Source: Anaerolineales bacterium (GTDB lineage: Bacteria > Chloroflexota > Anaerolineae > 4572-78 > J111). Taken from it: 64,000 bases of DNA. The position numbers were made by a program, and so were the translations under genes. The stretch covers positions 496,001 through 560,000 of the forward strand of contig JABTUK010000004.1 of assembly GCA_015075405.1 (NCBI GenBank), written 5' to 3'. Below are positions 51,813 to 59,939 of this stretch, in pieces (positions within the stretch are counted from its first letter, which is position 1; each line of letters begins with the position of its first letter). The notes under the pieces were generated by a model. It did not search any database, was not told where the DNA came from, and saw only the letters and a list, made by a program, of their open reading frames with translations.

Positions 51813-51938
51813 CTTACGCAGTCATGTCATTTCGAGCGACGAAGGAGCGAGAAATCTTCTAAGCCGTGGTTTGCAGACAACAGTCTCAAAGATTTCTCGG
51901 CCTCTGGCCTCGAAATGACATGAGGCGTGAGTAGTTAC
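51813..51938. repeat. Family A MITE-like element, copy A4
   Basis: TTACGCAGTCATGTCATTTC on the left and CGAAATGACATGAGGCG plus TGAGTAGTTAC on the right, with GAGAAATCTTC / AAAGATTTCTCGG inner arms. It lies between two convergent stop codons (51800 and 51941), so it may act as a bidirectional terminator. Confidence 0.82.
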
Positions 51939-51940
51939 AA

Positions 51941-52990
51941 TTATTCTAAAGTCTCTAGGGTGACTTTGGTGACCGGCATACGAATGCTTTGGGGCACGGT
52001 TGCGCCCGCCAGCAGCTTAACGGCGGCATTGAGGACGATTTCGCCGGTTTGGGCCGGCGAGGTGTCCACCGTGCCGCGATAGTAACTGCCCGCCTTGATT
52101 AAATCCCTGGCTTTGGCTTCAGCGTCAATCCCCACAATAATGGTGCTGGCCGGGTCTTTGCCGGCAGCTTGCAGGGCGGTTAAAGCGCCGTAGGCTCCGG
52201 CATCGTTGATGCTGACCACCACCTCGATGTTAGGGTGCTGCTCCAGCGCCGCAATCATGGATTTGAGGCCGTTTTCGGTGGTGCCGCCCAGAAACCGCCC
52301 CACAACAGTAGCTTCCGGCGCTTTGGCCTGCATACATTTCTCGATGTTGTCGGCCCGGATAACAATTTCAGGTAGTTCGGGATAATCCAGAATAGCCACC
52401 TGCGCCTGACCGTTCTTTTCCCTGGCAATCAAATCGCCGGCAATCTCGCCGGCAGCGCAGCCGAGCACCGTATTGGAGTCGGCCTCACCGCCGATGGAAA
52501 TGCCCCGTACAGGTAAGGCCGCCCCGGACACCAGCACAAAAAATACCCCGGCTGCCTCCGCATCTCTCACCGCCGGTTCAACCACCTTGGGGTCGAGCGC
52601 GCATAAAATAATCACCTTGGCCCCTTTGGCCACAAAATTCCTGATCCCCGCCACCTGCTTTTCAACCTGAACTTCGGAGTCAAAGATAGCCGCCTTTAAT
52701 TCCAGCGCGTCGGCCCTGGCTTTGGCCGAGTTAGCTACGGTGGCGTGATACTCCGTATTCATGGTACAGGTAACAATACCAATAAAACTCTCTTTACCCA
52801 GCCGCGATTGGGCGATATTAATTTCTAGCTGCGTGGGCGTCAAATCTTCCGCCGTGCCCAGTTTATCGGTCAGGAGTGTCGGCTCAGCAGGAGCCTCTGT
52901 GGCAGGGGTATCCGGCAGTGCGGCAGGGAGAGATTGGGTACAAGCCGTCAGTAAAAGCGCTAAAAAAAATAAGATGGTGAGATATTTCAT
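51941..52990 (-). CDS. Sugar-type periplasmic-binding lipoprotein (orphan)
   Basis: This is a 349-residue protein. Lipobox LLLTAC gives lipid Cys17. The mature part is a type I periplasmic binding fold of the ribose/galactose class: FIGIVTCTMNTEYHATVANS, VIILCALDPKVVEPAVRDAE, VVVSINDAGAYGALTALQAA and IIVGIDAEAKARDLI. No permease or ATPase gene is adjacent. It follows a Uma2-like gene with a four-base overlap (ATGA), an unusual partnership. It could be a transporter component encoded apart from its permease, or a sensor protein. Confidence 0.85.
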   Translation of the reverse strand: MKYLTILFFLALLLTACTQSLPAALPDTPATEAPAEPTLLTDKLGTAEDLTPTQLEINIAQSRLGKESFIGIVTCTMNTEYHATVANSAKARADALELKAAIFDSEVQVEKQVAGIRNFVAKGAKVIILCALDPKVVEPAVRDAEAAGVFFVLVSGAALPVRGISIGGEADSNTVLGCAAGEIAGDLIAREKNGQAQVAILDYPELPEIVIRADNIEKCMQAKAPEATVVGRFLGGTTENGLKSMIAALEQHPNIEVVVSINDAGAYGALTALQAAGKDPASTIIVGIDAEAKARDLIKAGSYYRGTVDTSPAQTGEIVLNAAVKLLAGATVPQSIRMPVTKVTLETLE

Positions 52991-53571
52991 CGGACAAACA
53001 GCGTATTATTGATCATCATCAAACCCTCAAACACGGCTGATTTGATGGCCTCATCCCCGGAAAATTCGCCCAAGAGGGCATATTCGCCGCCGGAAAGGGT
53101 ATAAACCTCAACCGAACGGAGATGAGGGTTGGCAATCCAATATTCGGGCACGCCGGCCTGCTCATAAGCCTGAAATTTAATGTAGCGGTCCAGGCGAACG
53201 CTGCTGGGTGACAGGACTTCGACAATGAGATCAGGCGGCCCGGCAAAGAATTGGATTTCGCCGGCGGGCCAGCGCTCAGCTTTGACAAAAAAAATGTCGG
53301 GCTGCACCGGGCGGGTGGTTTCGGACAGATGAATCTCAAAAGGAGCAGGTAACACTTGGCCTAGCTTGTATTCTATCACAAAATTAGCCATTTGCCGCGC
53401 AATTTCCAAAACAGTGAATTGATGGACAGAACTCGGTGCGTTGGCCATGTACAGCACTCCTTCGATAATTTCGTAACGCTGCCCATCATCGGGCAGGCGG
53501 AGATAATCGTCATAAGTCCACTGACCTGGCGCGGGCCAATCCTGGGTGGGGGTCAACGTAGCTTCTAACAT
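52987..53571 (-). CDS. Uma2 family (DUF820) PD-(D/E)XK endonuclease-like protein
   Basis: This is a 194-residue protein. WTYDDYLRLPDDGQRYEIIE begins the fold; VQPDIFFVKAERWP carries the active-site Asp and PDLIVEVLSPSS the Glu, followed by LDRYIKFQAYEQAGVPEYWI. The family is abundant in Cyanobacteria and Chloroflexota and has a restriction-endonuclease-like core of unknown biological role. ATG 53571 follows GGAGAGGA. It overlaps the sugar-binding protein gene by four bases. The divergent neighbour (53719) is another member. Confidence 0.85.
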   Translation of the reverse strand: MLEATLTPTQDWPAPGQWTYDDYLRLPDDGQRYEIIEGVLYMANAPSSVHQFTVLEIARQMANFVIEYKLGQVLPAPFEIHLSETTRPVQPDIFFVKAERWPAGEIQFFAGPPDLIVEVLSPSSVRLDRYIKFQAYEQAGVPEYWIANPHLRSVEVYTLSGGEYALLGEFSGDEAIKSAVFEGLMMINNTLFVR

Positions 53572-53718
53572 TCAGTCCTCTCCATTCAACCTCAATTCAT
53601 CCATAAAACCATTATGCCATTTCGAGGATGGTTTGTCCAACCCGTTGCTCTTATTGATTCATCCACTCTTGTCGAGTAAAATTGAAAATAAGAATAGAAA
53701 GCTAAACGGGAGGCGTCT

Positions 53719-54321
53719 ATGTTTGCCAAACAGAGCCATTCTTACACCCCGGCAGAATACCTGGCTCTTGAGGAAAAAGCCGAGTACAAAAGCGAGTATT
53801 TCCAGGGAAAAATTGTGGCTATGGCCGGCGCTTCCCTTAACCACAGCCGGATTGTGAGAAACCTGTCGGCGCTGTTCAACCAGGCCTTTGCCGCCAAACC
53901 CTGTGAAGTTTTTACTACCGACGTGCGGCTGTGGATCGAAAAGCGAAACTTTTTTACCTATCCCGATGTCATCGTGGTCTGCGGCGAACCCCAGTTTTTC
54001 AAAGATAGAACCGACACCATCACCAACCCCCAAATCATTATCGAAGTGCTCTCCAAATCCACCGCCGAGTATGATCGCAGCGATAAATTCCACGCCTATT
54101 GGACTCTGGACAGCTTTGCAGAATATGTCTTGGTTGACCAGTACCGGATGCAGGTGGAATATTTTCGGCGGGTCAGCGGCAAGCAGTGGGAATTGCAGGT
54201 TTTCACTCGATTGGATGAATTTCTCAGCCTGAAATCTATTGAGGTCAAGCTGCCCCTGGAGCAGATTTACCAGCGGGTTAACTGGGAAGAAGTTTCTCAA
54301 GACTCGGCGGCTGGTTTATAA
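53719..54321 (+). CDS. Uma2 family (DUF820) PD-(D/E)XK endonuclease-like protein
   Basis: This is a 200-residue paralogue of a different subgroup. YTPAEYLALEEKAEYKSEYF starts the fold, ASLNHSRIVRNLSALFNQAF is a helical part, YPDVIVVCGEP carries the Asp and NPQIIIEVLSKST the Glu, and YDRSDKFHAYWTL completes the family pattern. ATG follows GGGAGG. Its last 25 bases overlap the convergent ABC exporter gene. Divergent from the other Uma2 gene with 147 bases between. Confidence 0.85.
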   Translation: MFAKQSHSYTPAEYLALEEKAEYKSEYFQGKIVAMAGASLNHSRIVRNLSALFNQAFAAKPCEVFTTDVRLWIEKRNFFTYPDVIVVCGEPQFFKDRTDTITNPQIIIEVLSKSTAEYDRSDKFHAYWTLDSFAEYVLVDQYRMQVEYFRRVSGKQWELQVFTRLDEFLSLKSIEVKLPLEQIYQRVNWEEVSQDSAAGL

Positions 54322-56099
54322 TCGGGCGACTGGTGCCGAAAATAGGCATTATAAAGCTCGGCGTAATGGCCGCCCTGCCGCAGCAATTCCTGGTGGCTGC
54401 CCTGCTCGATGATGCGGCCCTTTTGCAGCACCAAAATCCGGTCCACCGAGCGAACCGTAGACAGCCGGTGGGCAATCAGGATGGAGGTAGTGGATTTGAG
54501 AATCAAATCCATCGCCTCCTGAATTTGAAACTCGGTGAAGGGGTCCACGCTGGCGGTAGCCTCATCCAGAATAAAAATGGAGGGCTGCTGGGCCAGCACC
54601 CGCGTTAAAGCCACCAACTGCCGCTGGCCCATCGAAAGGCGCGCCCCCCGCTCACCGACGTTGGTTTGCAGGCCCTCCGGCAGCGTTTCGAGCCACTCAC
54701 CACGCCCAATCCGGCGGGCCACCGCTTCAATTTCCGCATCAGTTAATTCGGGCCGGGCGTAGCGAATGTTGTCGGCTACGGCGCCGGAAAACAAAAACGG
54801 CGCTTGCGAAACAAGTCCCAACTGGCGGCGGTAGCTGGTCAAATCAAGGGTGCGGATGTCCTGCCCATCTACACAAATCTGGCCCCCCTGAAATTCATAA
54901 AAGCGGGTGATGAGTTTGACCAGGCTGCTTTTGCCCGCTCCAGTGTGGCCCACCAAAGCTACACTCTCGCCCGGCTTGATCCGCAGCGAGAAATCGTCCA
55001 GTACTTGTTCCTGTTTACTGTAACGGAATTTGACCCGCTCGAACTCGATTTCGCCGCGCAAACGGTTGACCGGCTGGCTGCCGGTTTGCCGCACCACCGG
55101 CTGGGCGTCAATCAAGGCAAAAACCCGCTCGGAGGCCGACAGGCCGGATTGAAACTGGCTCCAAAAGGAGGACAGGTTGATCACCGGAAACCAGAAGCGG
55201 TCCACGCTCTGCATAAACAGATACCAGGCCCCAATCGTCACCAGACCCGTCCCCACCGAGATGCCGCCCCAATAGAGCAGCGCCGCTGTGCCAAAGCTGG
55301 AGAGAACACTCAACACCGGGAACACGTTGGACAATACGAAACCTCGCCGCAAGTTAACCTGATACGACTGCTGGTTGACTTGGCTGAAGGAGTGGTAAAT
55401 GGCCGCTTCCTGGCGAAAGTTTTTGGCAATGCCGATGCCGGTAACGGTCTCCTGGATGGCGGCGTTAACGTCCGCCAGCACCCGAAAGCCTTTCCGGGTG
55501 ACAAACCGGGCCGCCTGCCGAAAGCCCATCGTCAACAGGCCGATAAACGGGGTCAGCGCCAACAGGATCAGGGTCAACTGCCAGGAGATGTTGAGCAAAA
55601 AGACCAGCAGCACCAGCACCAGGAGCACCTGCGTCACCAGGTCGCTGGTCAGTTGGACCACCTGGGCAAACTCCTGGGTATCCGAGGTGATGCGGCTGAT
55701 AGTCCGGCCCGACTCGAACTCATCGAAGAAAGCCAAATCGTGATGGATGGCCGCGCTAAAGGCATCGCGGCGCAGTTGCGACACCACATCGCCGATGAGC
55801 CGGGCCATCAAGCGCCGCCACATCCAGTTAGCCAGCCATATCCCCACCCCGGAGGCGGCCAAAAAACCGACCAGCCCCCCAATGAGCCAAGTGGACGGCT
55901 GCCCCTCCAGCGCTTCTACGCCCCTAGAAATAATGAGCGGCTGGGCCGCCCCGGCCAGCGAGACAATGCTGACAAACACGGTAATCAGCGCCAGCCGCCG
56001 CCGGTAGCGGCCAAAATAGCCGGCAATTCGCCGGAACAGTTCACGGTCGGTATAGGTGCGGTCGTAAGCTTCAGTATCTAAGCCACTAAAAACGGACAT
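54297..56099 (-). CDS. Heterodimeric ABC exporter subunit (canonical Walker B)
   Basis: This is a 600-residue half-transporter: six membrane segments (about 35-330), then an ATPase domain. Walker A is GHTGAGKSS, the signature is degenerate (LSMGQ instead of LSGGQ), and Walker B is FILDEATASVD with the catalytic Glu. The partner at 59940 has the reverse pattern, the usual sign of a heterodimeric type IV exporter with one dead site. It exports lipids or drug-like compounds; substrate unknown. The start ATG lacks a ribosome site, and TATACT about 8-13 bases before it could give a leaderless mRNA, so the gene may be transcribed separately from its partner. Confidence 0.9.
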   Translation of the reverse strand: MSVFSGLDTEAYDRTYTDRELFRRIAGYFGRYRRRLALITVFVSIVSLAGAAQPLIISRGVEALEGQPSTWLIGGLVGFLAASGVGIWLANWMWRRLMARLIGDVVSQLRRDAFSAAIHHDLAFFDEFESGRTISRITSDTQEFAQVVQLTSDLVTQVLLVLVLLVFLLNISWQLTLILLALTPFIGLLTMGFRQAARFVTRKGFRVLADVNAAIQETVTGIGIAKNFRQEAAIYHSFSQVNQQSYQVNLRRGFVLSNVFPVLSVLSSFGTAALLYWGGISVGTGLVTIGAWYLFMQSVDRFWFPVINLSSFWSQFQSGLSASERVFALIDAQPVVRQTGSQPVNRLRGEIEFERVKFRYSKQEQVLDDFSLRIKPGESVALVGHTGAGKSSLVKLITRFYEFQGGQICVDGQDIRTLDLTSYRRQLGLVSQAPFLFSGAVADNIRYARPELTDAEIEAVARRIGRGEWLETLPEGLQTNVGERGARLSMGQRQLVALTRVLAQQPSIFILDEATASVDPFTEFQIQEAMDLILKSTTSILIAHRLSTVRSVDRILVLQKGRIIEQGSHQELLRQGGHYAELYNAYFRHQSPDYKPAAES

Positions 56100-56141
56100 G
56101 GTTAAAGTATATAAAGTTGTTCTATAACTCGACTAAAGTTC

Positions 56142-57374
56142 TTAATCACCCTCTAACTCCCTGCGTTGCCTCTCCAATTCTTCAACTTCCTGTTCTATTT
56201 GTGTTATCTCTATGGTGATTTTTGGATCAGTAAAGATGCCTCCGGCAGCTTTTTGCATTCTGAGTTCATGCAAACGAGCATGATGTTCCATGATCAATTT
56301 TCTGATATTATCCAGGGGAGATGGATTGAGTAAAGGTTCAATTTCTTCCGAAGTATCGGCTAAAATATCGGTCAAGGCCCGCTGGTACAGCCGATTCCGA
56401 ATTTTACATTGGCCTTCAATCCCTTTGATAATCCCCATCAACGCCAATTTCATTTGCGAACGTAGATACCCCGGCGCAAAGCTGACGATATTCCCATCGG
56501 CAATTCGTTTGATATATTCCTTTAGCACTTTGTTACGGCTGAAAGCAAAAACGTGAGGCAGATGATTGCTATCCTCGCGGCAAAATTTATCAATGAGTAA
56601 ATCCACAGTAACGGTAGTTAACTCTTGGCCTACCAATTCTCGACAGAGCCAGTGGGTCAAGTAAGGTTGTCCATCCGTCCAATAATGGATATGTTCAGCC
56701 AATAATGTTTGCGCCTCAGACGAATCGGTTAGATACATCGTGAGCAGCCGGGTCTGCTCCACATTAAAATCTTCCAGATGAACTTGCTGGGCCACGTTGA
56801 AAGGGGAGATATTCTCATCTCCTATAAGCGCCCGGTCATTATAGGCTCCGGCCAAAATAAAAGAGAGATACTCAAAAGCAGGCTGAATGGGACGATGAAT
56901 ATGAGCACTACGCATAGCTGAGAAAAAATTAGTAGCCCAATCCGACGACGCTCCCCCAATTTCATCTAAAACAATGACAACTTTACGATTGGCTTGACCG
57001 GCAAGCTCAGCCAAGTCACTTAAAAAATTAAACCACTCCCGACCATTTTTAGGGGTGAGTAATTTTTCTACATCGGGGATGGCTTTTAGCTGAAGAAGGA
57101 TTCTGTCAATCAGGTATGTGTACCAGGTTATCTCGTCAATTTGCTTTGAGGGCAGAATCTCCATTGAAAAATAAGCAAATACATAATTATCATTTTTGAA
57201 ACGGTCAATGAGCCGATAAATGAGGCTGGTCTTACCCTGCTGGCGGGTTTCAATCAGTTTCAAATAATCCATTCGGCGTATATATTCGTAGGCTTGCTCG
57301 TCAGCCTTACGTTCCACATAAACAGGCAGTTTGGGTGAAAGTGGCCCGCCGACTTGAAAAGGGGGATTGCTCAT
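56142..57374 (-). CDS. AAA-like (AAA_35-type) ATPase, partner of the EAD-STAND protein
   Basis: This is a 410-residue protein. The N-terminus with GGPLSPKLPVYVERKADEQAY, a P-loop variant ETRQQGKTSLIYRL (about 42-55), and VVIVLDEIGG (Walker B, about 132-141) fit the AAA-like family often found beside EAD, CHAT or VMAP proteins. A winged-helix-like and coiled C-terminus follows (LHELRMQKAAGG; EITQIEQEVEELERQRRELE). It begins at the base after the TAG of the EAD-STAND gene (TAGATG), with GGAG in the upstream coding end, so both are one operon. Codons are AT-richer than the flanking exporter genes. Likely role: NTPase of a conflict or signalling cassette. Confidence 0.8.
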   Translation of the reverse strand: MSNPPFQVGGPLSPKLPVYVERKADEQAYEYIRRMDYLKLIETRQQGKTSLIYRLIDRFKNDNYVFAYFSMEILPSKQIDEITWYTYLIDRILLQLKAIPDVEKLLTPKNGREWFNFLSDLAELAGQANRKVVIVLDEIGGASSDWATNFFSAMRSAHIHRPIQPAFEYLSFILAGAYNDRALIGDENISPFNVAQQVHLEDFNVEQTRLLTMYLTDSSEAQTLLAEHIHYWTDGQPYLTHWLCRELVGQELTTVTVDLLIDKFCREDSNHLPHVFAFSRNKVLKEYIKRIADGNIVSFAPGYLRSQMKLALMGIIKGIEGQCKIRNRLYQRALTDILADTSEEIEPLLNPSPLDNIRKLIMEHHARLHELRMQKAAGGIFTDPKITIEITQIEQEVEELERQRRELEGD

Positions 57375-59816
57375 CTAAGCCCACTCCATCGCATCAATTT
57401 CCTCTAAGGTCTTGTCGCCGTGTGTCCGGTAATCTTCGACATACTGTTCCAATAAATCCGCGGTAGCGATGGCTCCCGACTGGTTAATGACCAAGGAAAT
57501 AGCTGACACAGCAAAAGTATAGCCTTGAGAGGTATGGTTCAGGATAGAACGCAGGTCAACCAAACGGCGCAGGGCAGCATTAAGTTCACGAGCGGAGGGG
57601 TCAAGGCCCAATTCTTGCCGCAACACGTGGCGAATGGCAGCCAGATTGGATATTTGACCCGCCTTAGCCAACATTATCGTAAGAATATGCTCCAAAATGG
57701 TAGCCTGACTGAGATAAGTATTTAGGAAATCATCCCGTTGAAAAGCAGGATTATTTACCACCCCTTCAACGTCATCCAATGTTAATTTACGGTCATTTCT
57801 GGTATCCAATATTTCAATCAATTGCTGACACAGACGTTGCACAATGTTGGGGTGCCCTGACGTAAATTCGTAGATACGTCGAACAATCCGGGGGTCATAA
57901 ATAATTTCCAATTTCTCCAAAGGTTGGGTGATTAATTTTTCAACATTCTCAAAGTTGAGACGGCCAATCAAAATATCATTGGTAAAATTAAACAGAGGAC
58001 TCCGGCTATCCTGCATACTCTCTCGCAGTTGGCGCTCACCGATAAGGATAATCCGCAAATAGCCGGTGTTAGCGGCTGCCCTTAGTTGATTGAATATGGG
58101 CCAGCCCAGTTTGCGGTCAAAGGGCACCAATTTATCAGCTTCATCTAACAACAGGGCCACAGGTCTGTCAAGCGGGCCAGCCGCTAACAAATCTCCAATA
58201 GTAGCCGGGACCTGGGTCGGGCGGGTAGGCTGCCAATTGTCCAACCTGATGGCAAGAAACTGTTCCGGGTTGAAGATAAAAGAAATATCTTGATAGAGCG
58301 CATAAAAATTCGCTGCCGGTAGATAATCGGTGTGCAATCTTTGGGCAATGGAGGTTTTGCCAATTCGCCGCCCGCCGGTAATGGCGAAAGATTGATGCGG
58401 CAGGTGATCTCTAATCCGTCGCAGTTCATTTTCCCGGCCAAAAAACATATTTTCAGGCGTTGGCCCGTTAATCACAAATGGAGAAACCGCTTTAAGATTC
58501 ACCTGCTTCAGGACAGTTCTTCTGATCTCATCTAAAGGGCTATCCGTCTTGAGCCAGGAACTAATTTCGGCATAAGTCAAAACGATAATATCGCACGCCT
58601 GAGAACGTTTAAAGTTTCTATCCAATTTTAATTGGATTTGTTGGGCATGGTTGCTATCTGAGAAAAGAACTAACAAGGCAATATTGGCATGATGCTGATT
58701 TCTAACGAGGTGATACACACCCTCGATTTCAGCCAGGGTCGGTTGGGGATACTGAGCCGCGCAAAGCAACAATTTGCCGGGTAGATTAAGGCCTTCAAAG
58801 GCGCTGCCAACATTAATTTTGTAACCGACAATTCGATTGTATCTTGAAGCGGGTTGAGGAGTGGAAACCGGTCCTACTCCCAAAACGTCTTCAAGTGTCT
58901 GAGCAAATATTGCCCACTGAGAGGCAAAGGTATCAATATCGCTATTTAGACAATCTCTTAAAGTATCCCAAGCTCCATTCAAAGCCTTGAGCTGGGGCCA
59001 ATAGCGATACATTAAACAGGATTTATCAGCATTATAAATAAGATCATAGGTGGTTTTAGCCTCAAAAACCTTAAGCGCTTCTCGCCTTTTTGACTCAGGA
59101 ATCAAATCTAAGTCATCAAGATAAACGTAATTTTGTTTCAGCAATTTTCTATTGATGTAATCATCCCAGGTTTCTGATTGCTTTGTATCTAATTGTCGTG
59201 GCACAGAAATTTGCAGTGAAGGAGCAATTTTAGCATAAGCAGTTGGATTAATCTCTCTAATTAATACCAACAATTGGCCAAGTAATTCAAGGTTAACGCA
59301 ATACTCAATAAGTAATTGGACTTTATCTTGAAAAGTTATTTTAGTAAAGAAGCTATTAAAGACAGTTCTGAAGTGATCATAACAGAAGGTTGTCAGTGTT
59401 TCGTCGTTGAAAGTCGTTAGAATCAACTTTCGAATGGCAGAAACATTATAACCTTCGGTAACAATCTTACCTGGTTCAATCAAAACATCACGTCCTGCAA
59501 TTATCGAACCGTGAATATCCCCATCTACATCACCAATAATTATGCTGCTCTCACTTTTTTCAGAATAAGGCAGATGTATTGCATATCTGGCTGGATTTAG
59601 CTGTTGAGCCAATGCTAGAAGTCTTTCAAATAAAGCTTTTCTCTCTGCATATTCAATAAGCCGGTCGATAATTTCGGCTTTACCAGTGTGGCCAGCCAAT
59701 TCGTCGTAAACTGGTCTAAAAGCTGGCATATCAAAGCATAAGCGGCGAAGTTCTTCGTCTGTAAATCCTTCAGTGAGTAAACTTCGAATATTTTTTAAGT
59801 TATACCTTTCAGCCAT
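57375..59816 (-). CDS. Tandem effector-associated (Death-like) domains fused to a STAND-type ATPase
   Basis: This is an 813-residue protein. Residues 1-80 (LLTEGFTDEELRRLCFDM, KAEIIDRLIEYAERK, LAQQLNPARY) form an EAD-type adaptor domain. GDVDGDIHGSIIAGRDV (96-112) is a glycine-rich beta linker. Residues 122-200 repeat the EAD pattern (FNDETLTTFCYDHF ... LIREINPTAY). An unassigned alpha/beta domain (about 330-425; LLVLFSDSNHAQ, CDIIVLTYAEISSWL) precedes the ATPase: Walker A GGRRIGKTS (481-489) and Walker B VALLLDEADKL. A winged-helix-like tail ends the protein. ATG 59816 has AAGGGG upstream. Such proteins recruit effectors by homotypic domain contacts in bacterial immunity-like systems. The target is unknown. 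Confidence 0.78.
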   Translation of the reverse strand: MAERYNLKNIRSLLTEGFTDEELRRLCFDMPAFRPVYDELAGHTGKAEIIDRLIEYAERKALFERLLALAQQLNPARYAIHLPYSEKSESSIIIGDVDGDIHGSIIAGRDVLIEPGKIVTEGYNVSAIRKLILTTFNDETLTTFCYDHFRTVFNSFFTKITFQDKVQLLIEYCVNLELLGQLLVLIREINPTAYAKIAPSLQISVPRQLDTKQSETWDDYINRKLLKQNYVYLDDLDLIPESKRREALKVFEAKTTYDLIYNADKSCLMYRYWPQLKALNGAWDTLRDCLNSDIDTFASQWAIFAQTLEDVLGVGPVSTPQPASRYNRIVGYKINVGSAFEGLNLPGKLLLCAAQYPQPTLAEIEGVYHLVRNQHHANIALLVLFSDSNHAQQIQLKLDRNFKRSQACDIIVLTYAEISSWLKTDSPLDEIRRTVLKQVNLKAVSPFVINGPTPENMFFGRENELRRIRDHLPHQSFAITGGRRIGKTSIAQRLHTDYLPAANFYALYQDISFIFNPEQFLAIRLDNWQPTRPTQVPATIGDLLAAGPLDRPVALLLDEADKLVPFDRKLGWPIFNQLRAAANTGYLRIILIGERQLRESMQDSRSPLFNFTNDILIGRLNFENVEKLITQPLEKLEIIYDPRIVRRIYEFTSGHPNIVQRLCQQLIEILDTRNDRKLTLDDVEGVVNNPAFQRDDFLNTYLSQATILEHILTIMLAKAGQISNLAAIRHVLRQELGLDPSARELNAALRRLVDLRSILNHTSQGYTFAVSAISLVINQSGAIATADLLEQYVEDYRTHGDKTLEEIDAMEWA

Positions 59817-59939
59817 ATAATTTTTCCCCTTCTTACCCGGCAACCTTATTTCCTTTTACTCAAGGATCGTAGAAATTTCTATAGAGACACGAGATATATT
59901 ACCATAGAATTAACAAAATATCATCGTTGATGTTTTGTT

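Noticed and set aside
54804..56081. 425-codon open frame antisense to the ABC exporter
   Set aside because: The composition is rich in Gln, His and Arg as expected for a shadow frame; the exporter on the other strand has all family motifs.
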